This document shows, one piece after another, positions 47,021 to 58,476 of a stretch of 64,000 nucleotides of DNA. A program made the translations under genes and the position numbers. Origin of the DNA: Margaritispora aquatica (lineage: Eukaryota > Ascomycota > Leotiomycetes > Helotiales > Discinellaceae); NCBI GenBank assembly GCA_007644065.1, contig VJWN01000001.1, positions 758,340-822,339 of the forward strand, in the 5' to 3' direction. How positions within the stretch are numbered: position 1 is the first letter of the stretch; the number at the start of each line of letters is the position of its first letter. The notes beneath the pieces were generated by a model. It saw only the letters and a list, made by a program, of their open reading frames with translations. It made no database searches and was not told where the DNA came from.

Positions 47021-48360
47021 GCACCAATTTTGAGTTGTAAATCATGGGGGGGTTGTTACCGAGAGGGACCTTGGTGTACAAGTACAAACGAGTGGTTTAT
47101 CCAGAGATATTCTGGTTTGAACCTACACTGGGAATGCGCCCAATATTTCTTTTGTTTAGCGTTTTTCCTTCAGCATAGCGCTGTGACTATGGGTACCAGG
47201 CGTTCTTGGATTGGGCGATAGGTGATGGATGATAGACGTCATGGAGCTTGGGTGGATTATTCGTTGATACTTTAATGTCTGAGAAGAAGACAGGAGGCAC
47301 GCAACCCTACCCGATGGAATACGATAGATTACGACGGGCCCAGGAGGCGGTGTAAAAGACTTTTGTACATCATTAGTTTGATCGCCTACAGGGCGAGGCT
47401 CATTGAAGTCTGTATATAGATAGATTAGCGAATAACAAGAATTATTGCATTCAAAGCTGCATGTCCAGATGTCTCTGAAAATGCGCGTTAGGTACTCCAA
47501 CAGGAGGTATTGCGCTATGTCACGGTAGATCCTGCTCTACGACAGTGTAAGTACCTAGTTAGATGGGAAGAATGAAAATATCCCAATAATAGCTTAGGCC
47601 ATTCATTCCAATTAAGGTATCTATCTACTGCTGCACCTCACATCGAACGCATCTAGTCCCTAGTCAATTGATTAGTTTTAGGCTAGACTCCGATCACCTT
47701 GAATCCTTAACTTTCTTTTTTCTTACCTCGTGGAATCTCTTGCTCATTGTTAGAGTTTAACCCCGGTTTAGTTCCAGCGTTGAGATGATCCTCTGTGCAT
47801 GCGTATGCAATGCAGTGCCATTCGGGGCAAGACTCCGGAGATGGCTTTGATTGAGGTGGGGTATATACTCTTTTATTTACATTTGTTTTATATTTAAGAT
47901 ATCTACTTAGATGCCGTTACCTTGGAACATGATGCAATGCGGTGGGATGGGGGGAGGATGTGTTTAAAGTAGTTGATCTGGTGGTTTCGAGTATTGTGAT
48001 ATCTTCTGTTGTTTACTCGGATAACCAATGGTGCGTATTGTTTGAGAGGAGGGGGCCTCGCTTATTGTACTCAACTGGGTTGGTGTCGTGTATATAGTTC
48101 TAGGGAGGGCGGGGGAGAACACTGAGATATGCATGTGTGATGTGTGTTCAATTATAGATATAGCATGTGAAATGGATATTGTAACTGAGCTGAGCACAAG
48201 ATAGTTTTAATTATGACAGGAAGTGTGGCAATCTATTATTTAGCAGTCATACTCTATTCTAATACATCTTCTAAGTAAGTTTACATGCATAATCTGGCTT
48301 TGTGAAACATACTATCTGTACCTATCCACATCAGACCATAAATCACACCCTACAACCCTT
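47021..48360. other. Spacer, nothing supported
   Basis: A 1.34-kb, AT-leaning spacer with no convincing frame, RNA gene or repeat. It separates the SPX gene and the convergent dehydrogenase gene. Confidence 0.5.
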
Positions 48361-49426
48361 TTACGAACCAACAATTGTCCCCCCATTAGGATGCAAGCTC
48401 TGCCCAGACATGAACCCACTATCGGGACTCGCCAAAAACACAAAACATGTCGCCACCTCGCTCGGCTGTCCGGGTCTCCCCATCGGGCTCGTGAACTCCT
48501 TCTGCGCCTTCTCGCTCATCGTCGCCGGGATGAGCGGCGTCCAGATCGGACCCGGACACACGGCGTTGACGCGGATGCCGTGCTCGATCTGCTGATTCGA
48601 GAGCGCCCGCGTGAAGGCGACGATGGCGCCCTTGGTGGACGTGTAGTCGAGCAGGTCGGGGCGTCCGACGTAGGGATTGACCGAGGCGCAGGTGATGATG
48701 CTGTCGCCGCGCGACATGTGCGGGAGCGTGTATTTGGAGAGGTAGAAGAAGGGGTGGATGTTGGTCGCGAAGGTGTTGAGCCATTGTTCTCTGGTTGGGG
48801 GAGTTAATATTGTCTCTCACCGGGAGGAAACTGGTGTAGATTGAGAGTAAATGGGAAAGGAAGACTCACTCGCTCAACTCTTCAATCGTCTCCTTCATCA
48901 TCTGCGTCCCATGGTTCAAAACCAGTATATTGATTCCTCCCATAGCCTCCTTTGCCTTCTCAACCACATTCTTACAAGCCTGTTGATTCCTCAAATCCGC
49001 CGCCAAAAGATGGATCTTGCCCCCCTTCTCCGTAACCAGCCTCTCCGTCTCACGGGCGTCCTTCTCCTCCTCGGGGACGTGGACGATCGTGCTCTCCGCT
49101 CCCTCCATAGCGTACAAGATGGCGACGGCGCGGCCAATGCCCGAGTCGCCGCCTGTGATGAGCGCTTTCTTGCCCTTCAGCTTGCCGGCTGCGAGGTAGG
49201 GCGTGTAGCCTCCTGTGGAGGAGGGGAGTTGGTCGTTCACGGGGGCTTGGCCGGGCATGGCGTGTTGGTGGCCCGGAGTGGCATCTTGGGTTGAGATGGG
49301 GATTTCGTGGCCTGGTGGGGGGCAGTGTTAGAGACGGATGGTGTGTATTGGAGGTAGATGCGGGGGTTAGATTGTGACAGAGGGACAAGGGCGGGATTGC
49401 ATACCTTTTTCGAATTGAGAAGACAT
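48361..49426 (-). CDS. Short-chain dehydrogenase, glucose/ribitol dehydrogenase-like
   Basis: Exons 49426-49405, 49311-48870 and 48790-48361 give 297 residues. The first exon is only 22 nt (MSSQFEK plus one base) and is needed for an ATG. The N-terminal extension before the Rossmann fold (MPGQAPVNDQLPSSTGGYTP) is typical of the bacterial GspA/YhdG-like and fungal glucose/ribitol-dehydrogenase branch of SDRs. The cofactor loop TGGDSGIG is at 60-67, VLNHGTQ replaces the NAG motif, Ser191 lies in CASVNPYVG, and YTSTK is at 204-208 with Tyr204 and Lys208. The C-terminus reads GRPGQPSEVATCFVFLAS and MSGQSLHPNGG, the family ending. This branch is often stress-induced; the substrate is unknown. Coding GC is higher than in the neighbouring spacers. 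Confidence 0.92.
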
Positions 49427-50121
49427 TTTGCTGGGCTGTTTGCTGAGATACGCCAAAGAAGTTGTGAAAGAGATGGAGTAGAGGCTATGAAGTTTGTACA
49501 AATCTCAAATAGAATGAAGAAAGATATTGAAAACAAGCTTTTCAAGCCAGAGGAAAGAGAATCCTCAACCAGTTGACGCACCACTTCATGCTTGCTTACT
49601 CACTTACTTCCTTGAGGTACAAAAGATGCTAATCTCAGAATCCCATGTCACAAAGCGTCAAGCCAACGTAAACCAAAATCTAGGCATGTCACTTAGGAGC
49701 TTCAGCTCCGAGAGCTCCAGTAGCTTTCTGAGAACGTGGTTCGATTGGTTCTTTGTTTCTAAAAAGGAGGGGTACATCGACGGCTGTGATGAAAAGTATG
49801 ACATGGTTTTTTTCCTCTTGTGTTTTGTGCTGGAGTGATGATGTCGTTGAGATGCACGTCACTCTTCTCGCCTGTGATTGTTCTTTGAGCTTGAAAGCGG
49901 GAGTGAAGGAGGCGAGGGTAAATTCCGTACTGACGTTGTTGTGGCGAGTGGAACTAGCGGGGTATTTACGGTGTTGTTTACTAAGCGAGGTTGATCGTTT
50001 GTTGCCCCTGAGAATTCTCGGTTGTGTTTTTTGGCTTTGTGGAGAGATCTCGAGTGTCTCGTCAAAGAGTTGAATGCATTTCTATTCAACTACGTGTGCT
50101 CAATGGTAATAGCAAAGCATC
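49427..50121. other. Spacer, nothing supported
   Basis: A 695-bp spacer upstream of the dehydrogenase and downstream of the CDF transporter. Frames of about 100 codons occur on the plus strand but lack any family resemblance. Confidence 0.45.
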
Positions 50122-51867
50122 TTAGTGGTGAGCTACTTTCGAAGTCTCAGGAGACAACGAATCAGCACAGCAAGTAAGCTCATAGCACAAAGTTCCGCAG
50201 CGGACCCTACAGCCCCCATCCTTATCCTTCCCATTCCCATTCCCATTCCCATTCCCATTCCCATTCCCATTCCCATTCCCATTCCCATTCCCATTCCCAT
50301 TCCCATTCCCACTTCCAGTCACTTCGCTTCTATCCTTCCCAACAACCACGCTGCCATCGACTAACTCGGGCTGCAGCGTGCTGGAGTGAATACCATAAGC
50401 ATGGAGACACTCATTGATACTCTTCGCTTGAACCATGAAATCCTTCAACGAGTCGGAAGTAGTGAGAACGTGAGCGGAAGCGAGGGATTTTGCCTGTGAC
50501 AGACGCCAGGCGTGGAGTTCATGGATGGAGAGAACACCTGGAATACGTTCCAGGTCGTGCTTGATGTCTTCGAGAGTTACGCCGAGGGGGACTGATTCTA
50601 GGAGGATGCGAGCCGAGTTTTTGACTGTGATTGTCAGTATTGACATCCTGCATCAGACAGTAAATACAGGAAATAACAACGTACCCAGTGGAATTGAAGA
50701 CAGGAATATCATAATCGCTATACCCATGCTCACAGCAGGATCCGCATAAAACCTCGCTTCATACCGAGCTTTCCAAATAACAGCCGCGGCGATGATGACT
50801 CCCACATTATTGGCCGCATCGCCACAAACATGAATGAAGACCCCCATCATGTTAAGGTCGTGATTTGAGCCAGCGACTTTGAGGTCGATTTTGTGGCGAT
50901 GGTTCTTGTGTGGATAGTCATCCTGCGAGATGGTTAGCTGGGTATGTTAGAAGATGAGCGAGCGGAAGGAATACCTTCTGAATGGAGCTGAGTTCCGTGT
51001 TATCGCCGTCTTCGGAGTGCGGAGTAGGTGTTTCTTGGGCTGGAGGGCCATGGTCGTGCTCTATTCTCGTTAACTCCTGAGCTATCTCTAACCAGGGCCT
51101 CGTGAGGAGACTATAACATACCATGCAGGAAAATAGCACTGATAACGTTAAGCGTGAGCCCAACGATGCCCATGATCATAACCAAAAACGGATTCTCGAT
51201 ACCTACACCACCCACACAATTAGTAAAGAGTTCTCGACCACTCATGCCCCCCCACCCAAAAATTGAAAAATGAGAAAGCTCCACTAACGCTGCAACGAAA
51301 CGAACCGCTCAATGCTCTGCAAGAAGATGCTCAATCCCAACGCCAACAGAAAGACACCATTGAAGAACGCTCCAAGCAACTGGGCTCGCTGCCAGCCGAA
51401 GGAGAGTGCCTTGGGCGTATCTGCTCTTTGGGAGATCTGGAGTGTTGTTAAAAACTAGCTTTTGCTTGGTTATGGGGAAGGCGAAGACAAACCCGTAAAG
51501 CGACGAGGGCGACGATGAAGCCGACGAGGTCATTCATCTGGATGTATTAGCTTTGCCTCGAAATCCATGTTGAGCAACGACTCAAAGGTAGAGTTGAGAC
51601 ATACATAGTGAAAAGCATCAGCGACCAGAGCAAGCGAATGCGTGTAAAAGCCAACTACAAATCGGACCATATCAGCATTTTGCACTTATGATCCTGCAAC
51701 CTCTAACCACCACCAGAAAACTACTCCTCGCGCATCCACATATCCCTATCTTCCCCAAAGATCTATAAATCAGTCATCGCAAACGCACCTGAGATTTCCG
51801 CGACGAAAAATGAGAACGAAATGGCAATGATGGCCATTAACCGTGTCGAACGATCCATATGCGGCAT
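50122..51867 (-). CDS. Cation diffusion facilitator (zinc-type) transporter
   Basis: Eight exons: 51867-51789, 51654-51605, 51537-51493, 51436-51289, 51202-51122, 51060-50975, 50922-50685 and 50624-50122, giving 409 residues. It is a ZRC1/COT1-type CDF antiporter that moves Zn(II) (possibly Co) out of the cytosol into vacuole or ER in exchange for protons. The transport-site residues are visible as HxxxD pairs: DAFHYMND in helix II (Asp39, His42, Asp46) and HVCGDAANN in helix V. Membrane segments include [67 protein letters not shown] and [13 protein letters not shown]. The cytosolic C-terminal domain is the usual ferredoxin-like type ([22 protein letters not shown]). Between helices IV and V the usual His-rich loop is short. 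Close to the end an Asn-Gly repeat is inserted, then a Cys-rich tail. Confidence 0.9.
50230..50307. repeat. In-gene hexanucleotide repeat, 13 perfect CCCATT units
   Basis: Thirteen uninterrupted CCCATT units (GGGAAT on the coding strand) lie inside the last exon of the CDF transporter and encode alternating Gly-Asn. The unit is a multiple of three, so copy-number change would keep the frame. Confidence 0.95.
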
Positions 51868-52768
51868 TGTCGCGAGTTAATTTAACCAGCAATTGAAAAA
51901 AAAAATCTTATCAGAGAAATCAAATTCAGTATTGTAATATTCGCAATTGCAAATTAAATCGAAAAATAAGTACGCTCCTTAGAATTTCCTTGAAAGTCGT
52001 CACAATTCGTGATGGCGTGACTATGTTAAAAAAAAAGTTGGTACCTGACACTCCAAAACAGCAATCAATTAAAAACCACGAGGTGACTTCGAGACACCTA
52101 ATAAATAAAATACACAAAACACACAAACAAACAATGAATCACCGTGCATTGTTCCGCTTATAAATTCTCCATCATCAATGTGTACTGAACAGCAAAGCTT
52201 GTTTGCTTTTGCCTACCGTGTGTGCGTGTGTACACGAAGTACCTACCTCTGCTGGAAGCCTAGAGGTGAAGTTCTGGTGCCTTCTGACATGTGGTGGTGG
52301 TTTTGGGTGGTAGTAGTGGCGAACGTACGAATAAATGTTTGAGGTGTGAGACGACGACGGGTGGTGGCGATTGGACGTTGCGTGTTGTGTGAGACGGGAA
52401 CAGTGACAGGTGAGAGAGATGGTGGTACTTGGAGGGACATGAGATTTTGGTTGAAATGGTCAGACTTTTACCTATAATTTTGGTACCTGAATGTTCCTTG
52501 GGATGAAAGTCAACCTTGATTGTACAAGACTTATGGGCCTTGGGAACGTTCATACAATTAACGTTTCCTCGCATTGGATAATGGCAACAGAGAACACGCA
52601 CCGGATATGGTGGAATATTACTCAATTCATCTATACATACTTCGACAATGTCTATGTTACCCTAAACTCCATGCTTACGCTATGCGATGCAATTCTTGTT
52701 CCATGAACCACCCATACGCCAAATTCATCATCTCATAAACCATGTTCTAAAATCAAACATGATATCCT
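51868..52768. other. Spacer, nothing supported
   Basis: This 900-bp spacer holds the CDF promoter/leader (poly-A/T runs around 51896-51906 and 52027-52037) and the 3' side of the PLC-like gene. A 121-codon minus frame (52260-52625) has no family resemblance. Confidence 0.45.
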
Positions 52769-54157
52769 TCACAACAGCATCAGCGATGCTCCGACGACAC
52801 AAATGGCCATGACCATCACACTCCTTCCCACAATTTCGTTGATGCCAGTGGATCCACTGGCAGCTGCCGTACCACAACATGGTCGACTATATGTGACATT
52901 GTTCCATTTTGCAGCAACCTCAAACACAGATCCGTTGCCCACGTTGTAGTAGTCCACGTTCAAGAACTTGGGTGGATAACTCCACGTAGCATTGCACTGC
53001 TCTGCGTTGAGTCCTAGTGACCCGAAACCAGTAACATTATTTGTCTGGTTGAGCAAAGGAGTGTTTGGTACTAAGATCGAATTGCCTAGAAGCTGAATGT
53101 TGTAATTGAGATTGTGATTCACCATGTACAAGCGGTTGCTGGCTTGTGCAGTGGTCAAGTCTGGTGGACGTTGAACAGTGCAAGGGAATGATCGATCGGT
53201 AGGGTCGAAAGGTGTTTCCCACATCTGTGAAAACTGGTCCAAAATCCACGGCACCGAGCCTTGGTTTGCTTCGTAGTCCATAAAGATAACCACCCGTTTG
53301 CCTGTCAGAATCATGCTGGCGAGGGTTGGCCAGTCATTGATACCCATAGGTATCTTGGGAGGGAGATATGCGTAATTCACCAGCCCTGATTGTTGAATGA
53401 AAGGCACGTACTTCTCCACAGCATCATAACCTCCATTTCCAAGTAGGATAGTTACTACATCATATGGATGCTTGTCAACCCATTGCCGAACAGTTGTAAG
53501 GTAATTGACAATTGGTCCCGCATCAAGAATGTCGCAAGATGAATGACAGAAATGTGGGGTGCTATTCCTGAAATGCATTTGTCCTTGGAGAAGTCGAATA
53601 CCATCATTGAGTTGAGTTGTTACTGGATAGGCTTGATTTGAGGCTGCATTACCCGCAACTACGAACGGCGAGTTGTGTGCAGCAATCTCAGTGATGTTTC
53701 CATATTTTCGAGAGCAGAACTCTGCATAGTTATTGCATGGTGTGGTGTTGGTGGGTTGCACAGTCACCGAGGACGATGTTGCAGTCGCATTCGATGAACT
53801 ATTTGCAGAACTTGTGGGCCTCCCAGACAAAATAAGCTGTGAGCTTGTGCTTGTTGTGCTTGATGTTCCTGATGAATTCCCTGCAACCAAGGTGTTATAT
53901 CCAAAGATTGTTGTCGATCCAATGGTCGATGTTTGTACTGTCGAGCCCGTGGTGATTAGAGAGATAATTGGAAGAGTACTGATGGCGGATGATGATACTG
54001 TGCGGGTCGAAGCGTAGGAGATGTATGAGCCTGTGGGAGTTGCTTGCTCTGTTGTTCCTCCTCCTGAAATCAAAGTTACATCTCCATTCGAGCTTGAAGA
54101 ACCAGAGGATTGTGCATTCGCCGCAATGGCGAAGAGTAGCAAAGGTGAATAACGCAT
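52769..54157 (-). CDS. GPI-type secreted PLC-like phosphodiesterase
   Basis: A single exon of 462 residues. A signal peptide (MRYSPLLLFAIAANAQ) is followed by about 120 residues of Ser/Thr-rich, glycosylation-prone sequence. Then comes a PI-PLC-like TIM-barrel domain (from CNNYAEFCSRKYGNITEIAA), where His161 in AAHNSPF is the expected general base and QGQMHF puts a second His at 195. Further motifs are YDVVTILLGNGGYD, GKRVVIFMDYEANQG and RLYMVNHNLNYNI. The C-terminus is hydrophobic after a small-residue site (AAASGSTG), consistent with a GPI anchor. Homologues lack the calcium site and C2 domain of true PLC, and their substrate is unknown. Two CC-type cysteine pairs (HFCHSSCD, RPCCG) suggest disulfides. 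Confidence 0.9.
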   Translation of the reverse strand: MRYSPLLLFAIAANAQSSGSSSSNGDVTLISGGGTTEQATPTGSYISYASTRTVSSSAISTLPIISLITTGSTVQTSTIGSTTIFGYNTLVAGNSSGTSSTTSTSSQLILSGRPTSSANSSSNATATSSSVTVQPTNTTPCNNYAEFCSRKYGNITEIAAHNSPFVVAGNAASNQAYPVTTQLNDGIRLLQGQMHFRNSTPHFCHSSCDILDAGPIVNYLTTVRQWVDKHPYDVVTILLGNGGYDAVEKYVPFIQQSGLVNYAYLPPKIPMGINDWPTLASMILTGKRVVIFMDYEANQGSVPWILDQFSQMWETPFDPTDRSFPCTVQRPPDLTTAQASNRLYMVNHNLNYNIQLLGNSILVPNTPLLNQTNNVTGFGSLGLNAEQCNATWSYPPKFLNVDYYNVGNGSVFEVAAKWNNVTYSRPCCGTAAASGSTGINEIVGRSVMVMAICVVGASLMLL

Positions 54158-55655
54158 TGCTAATGCCTCACGAGCCTCTTTAGAGAACTCTCAACCGCCA
54201 GCAGATCTTAAGAGTGTAGAGATCACAACTGCACTATATTCAGCAGCGTTGTGTCCGAGAATTGAGAACTATATTGATAGCAAAGATGCAAGATGCTATG
54301 CTACCTTAAGGTCGACGTCAGCCAGGTCGAATCCGGCGTAGAAATTAAGTTTCTTGGGAATCTTGGGACGTTCTTCGCGGGTGAACGACGGCAGTTGAGA
54401 AGGTTTGAATATTCTTAGAAATGACGTCGCGTCTGTGCATACTATGCCATACTATATATATTATATAGGTCTAGCGTATAAACCTGCACTTAATCCTGAT
54501 ATAGTTCTTGTTGAGCTTGCGGATCTGTCCGAACTAACGAACTAAGTAAGATCTTTGCAAAGACTTCTGGAACGATGAAGATTTGATTAAGATTGATGCC
54601 TACAAAGCTACTAAAAGGGAGTTGCTGGACTAGAAGCGAGCTAGACAATTCTTCACGGCTTCTTCGGATGCAGAGCCAGGCTAAGGTAGGAGTATCGGAC
54701 GAATTTCAGCTTTGAAGCATTGTAGAATTTTCAAGGTGTACACAAATGCAATCTGAAGCTCCCCCCCCCCCCCAAGCGTAGCGCTTTCAAGGTGGCTGTG
54801 CTTAGCTCCAATTGACCTTAGACACGCAGGGCATGGCAGAAATCGAATGTTGACATCCAAGCACTCGCTTTTTGGTGGAAGTATATCATGGGTGTTTAAA
54901 AGATCGACACTAGGATAATACGGCTCTTCAAGGGTCTGACAGGAAAGTCAATTCACAGCCTCAAATTCGTTTCAGAAGAAACATTTGTTATTTACAAATT
55001 TGTGCCAACGCATCAGCATACTAACAAGCTTACTGATTGTGGTCAGCTTGGTAACTTGATTATTTGTTGGAGAGACAGGTTTCATATATTCCTCCTGACT
55101 CTTGGGATCAGGACCAAGGATACCAGGTACCCTATTATTTTCAATCGTACCTTTTAAGGATAAAGTTATTACTTACTGTATGTGAGTAATCGTAAGCGAT
55201 ACACGATATCCGTCTTATACACAAGCCGCCAAAACCCTTGACTTCTTTATTGTTTCTGAATTCAATGATTTCCTAAACTTTGTCCCTGGTCCAGAACACT
55301 TGACTCATGTCGATCAAACGCATCGGTGGCTGATCTTTAGCAGCAAACAAAACCGCCCGACCAGAAACACAGCCGCCGGTTGGCTGCACCGGGCAGAGAC
55401 ACGCAATATACGAAGTAATAAGTGGGCCTCAGCTGGACGGATCCTAGTAAATACACGACAAGGGCCAAACGCTGATGATGTAGCTGCGAGCTGGTTGATG
55501 GATGGATGGTGTTGGGTGAAAATACTAAAATCTACTTTCTAGATAGATATTCGCTTGATATACACAACCACCATCCAACCACATTCCATATACACCATCT
55601 CGACGTCGTCAATTGTCCTCCCTCTGCCATTGACTACACTGTCAAGCTGCAGAAC
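54158..55655. other. Gene-poor spacer with C13 tract
   Basis: This 1.5-kb spacer lies between divergent genes. It carries a 13-base C homopolymer (54761-54773) and a short frame remnant at about 54547-54675 interrupted by stops. The right end is the leader of the SUR7-like gene, which contains a GATGGATGGATG run (55498-55509). Confidence 0.5.
54761..54773. repeat. C13 homopolymer
   Basis: Thirteen consecutive C bases in a spacer; length may be unreliable in sequencing. Confidence 0.9.
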
Positions 55656-56811
55656 ATGGCTCTTCCAACATTTCGATCGCTCGCATCTAGGAGGAAGAAT
55701 GGGCAGGAGGAAAGGGCAGCATTACCAGCAGATGCAGCAGGAAATGGCAATAATGGAGGAGTCTTGCCAACAGAGCAGAAGTCAGACCGGACGTTAACAC
55801 CAACCTACATACCAGGCGTGAATCTCAAGCGGGCAACGAGGACTCGCAAAATATGGATCATAATCTCCTGCCTTTTGTTCATCATCTCAGTCGTCTTTCT
55901 AATTCTCGTACGTCTAAACGCCTATTCATACTTTCACATGTCCAGTCCACCTATCCATATACCCCACATCCAAAAGAAAGAAAGGAACACTACTAACGTA
56001 CTCTCCAACCAACCAGACAATAATCGGCAACCGAAACAACAAGCCCGTAGTCCGCAACACCTACTTCTACATACTGGACCTAACCAACATCCTGCCCGCC
56101 TCAGCGGACGACATCGTATTCGTCAACTCGCTGGCGCGGTCCCTCGGGCTGCACGATTTCTACCAAGTCGGCCTGTGGGGGTTCTGCGAAGGGTACAACA
56201 ACGAAGGGATCACGTACTGCTCGCCGCCGCAGGCGCTGTACTGGTTCAACCCGGTCGAGATCCTGGTGAACGAGCTCTTGTCGGGCGCCACGATCGCGCT
56301 GCCCGCGCAGATCAACACGATCCTGACGCTCATCCGCATCGCGAGCCACGTCATGTTCGGCTTCTTCCTGACGGGCGTGTGTATGAACTTCGTTTCCATC
56401 TTTGTGTGCTTCGTCGGCATCTACTCGCGCTGGTGGTCGTTCCCGCTGACGGTCTGGACGTTCATTGCGGCGCTGCTGACGGTTGCGGCAGCCATTATAG
56501 GGTCAGTCATGGCGTTAGTGTTCCAGACAGTCGCGACGTCACAAGATGCGTTAAATATTAGGGCCAGTTATGGTGTCCAGATGTTTGCGTTCATGTGGAC
56601 GGGTGCCGGAGCGAGTTTATTCGGGTTTTTGATTCACTTGTGCATGAGCTGTTGCTGTGCCAGTAGGCGAGATGTCAAGACTGGGCGTAGGAGGGGCGCG
56701 AAGAGTGCGTATGGTGATGCGGCATTGGATGAGAAGAAGAGGCCCGTTGGAGGCAAAAAGTTTGGAATGCCCAAGTTTGGCAGGAAGAAGACTGCTGGTG
56801 AGGTGGTGTAA
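55656..56811 (+). CDS. SUR7/PalI-family plasma membrane protein
   Basis: Exon 1 is 55656-55907, the intron 55908-56016 (GTACGT, branch TACTAAC, ACCAG), and exon 2 56017-56811, giving 348 residues. The layout is a basic N-terminal tail, helix 1 (IWIIISCLLFIISVVFLIL), a large extracellular loop with the family signature GLWGFCEGY (Trp138, Gly139, Cys141) and a second Cys in GITYC, three further helices (SHVMFGFFLTGVCMNFVSI, FIAALLTVAAAIIGSVMAL, FAFMWTGAGASLFGFLIHL), then CCCASRR and a Lys/Arg-rich tail ending in KKFGMPKFGRKK. SUR7 proteins mark eisosomes, and PalI acts in alkaline pH signalling. Which one this is cannot be decided from sequence. The start chosen (MALPTFRSLASRRKNGQ) avoids the poor N-terminal extension encoded by the leader. 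Confidence 0.9.
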
Positions 56812-57241
56812 AGCGAGATGTAGTGGAATTGATGGTATATGAATGGGCATTGTGTAAGAATTTGCATACAAGCACAGGCGTTTTTAGAGGTTGGATGTCA
56901 AGCGATCATTGTATGAAGCGAATTTGAAGCATGGTTGGATTATGTAGACATTTCAGTGTAATGTAAATATCTTGTCAACATTTTTGAAGACCATGATTAT
57001 CAGACTCCAAACTACTTCACGACTGCTTTCGTCTCAAGAACACTGCTGGCTCTGACCGAACTTCCAAAAAGTAGCAAACTATTTCATCTCTCAAACAAAG
57101 TTTGTACCCTTCGTAAAACAATCAAAATATCTTATGCCGTCTTCCACTTCAGCGTAACTCTCCACGCCCAAGATCCCAAAACATCCAGTAATGATTCTAA
57201 CGATTGTCTCCCTTCCATATTATGGATACAACTTCATACTC
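56812..57241. other. Convergent spacer
   Basis: This 430-bp spacer lies between the SUR7-like and Cys-rich genes. Nothing beyond presumed 3' UTRs was seen. Confidence 0.5.
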
Positions 57242-58476
57242 CTAGTAAGCCAGCCATAACACAAACAACCCAAGCCCAACTACCCTCTTCGCAAAATTGC
57301 TCTGTTCTGCGTACCCACCACTAGTCTGCGTAGGCGCAGCTTGAGAAGATATAGCACTCGACGTACTTAACCTAGTCTTGGTTGAGTTAGTACTTCCACT
57401 AACACTAACGCTTGTAGAGTGCGAAGTAGCAATCGCGAACGACTCCTTCACTCTGGTGGTGGTGGTATGTGTAATGGTGTGGCTTGTGATTGTTCCTGGG
57501 CTCGAGGTTACAGAGCTTGATGTAGTAGGGTTTGGTATGGTGAAAGTTTCAACTGAGATATAGTATGAAGACCATATCAGTAGCCCGGAGAAAGTTGCTG
57601 TGGTTGTGGTTACGGGCGTGGTCATCGTTGAACTTGAAGATGTTACTGATTTCAAACCAGCACATGCTCCGTTGATGCAAGAGTTGAAGGCACAGTGTGC
57701 ATCCGTTGCGCACGAGGATTGAAAGTTACCCTACAAATCACCAGTAAGCCTCAAAACGTCTCAGATCTCTCAAAATGAATGGAAACTTTGTCAATTTTCT
57801 TTCCATAATCTCAACATTGGTGCTCCACCTTGAGTAGACAAACTCGCCAACAATGCATGATGTCTTTGTTGAAAACATGGACCAGAAAAATACTCACACA
57901 TCTTGGAGTCAACATAACGTTGGTAGCATAACACTCCGCCCCTCCAAAGCAAACATCCACGCCTGGGACGCAAATCTCGCCTAATTGCACAATAGGTCTA
58001 GTTGGCGGGAGGACGCCACGGCAAGCTCCCTCATCGCAAGAATTAAAAGCGCATTGATTATTGTTGGTACAAGCGGCTAGATAATTGCCACACTATCAAG
58101 ATGACTTCTTTAGCAGTCATTCTTCATATTCCGAATAATTCGAAGGGAGGTGTATGGATGAGGGATGAACGAAGAAGCTAGCGAAGCAACTTCGCTTGCT
58201 AGCAATATTAAGGACTGGTATAGATCCAGAAGGTGCACTGGTTTGAACGGGCAAAAAGGGGGAGAGCCCTACCGCGGAACCCAAGTGGCTAGTTACCGCA
58301 AAGCACTTTGCACCATTAGCGCATTGTGAGGTCGAGGTGCAAGGCGAGCCCAATGGAAATGTCCCTGCATTCCCACTCGTTGAAGGAGAAGGCTCGTTTA
58401 TCATGATATCCGCTAGCACACCACTACTCATCGTGGCCAATGCGATGCTCACTCGAAGGTAGATGTATAGACGCAT
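57242..58476 (-). CDS. Modular Cys-rich secreted protein, GPI-type C-terminus
   Basis: Exons 58476-58297, 58092-57898 and 57730-57242 give 287 residues; all introns are phase 0. A signal peptide (YLRVSIALATMSSGVLA) precedes a first Cys segment (LGSPCTSTSQCANGAKCFA). Exon 2 begins CGNYLAACTNNNQCAFNSC and adds GEICVPGVDVCFGGAECYA. Exon 3 begins GNFQSSCATDAHCAFNSC with GACAG, clearly a copy of the exon 2 module. A long Ser/Thr-rich stalk and a hydrophobic C-terminus (VGLGLFVLWLAY) follow, consistent with a GPI anchor. I do not know the family; the spacing recalls small fungal 'CxxxxxC' wall or effector-like proteins. Alternative splicing at exon 1 is possible, since the unspliced frame is open for another 59 codons. 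Confidence 0.75.
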
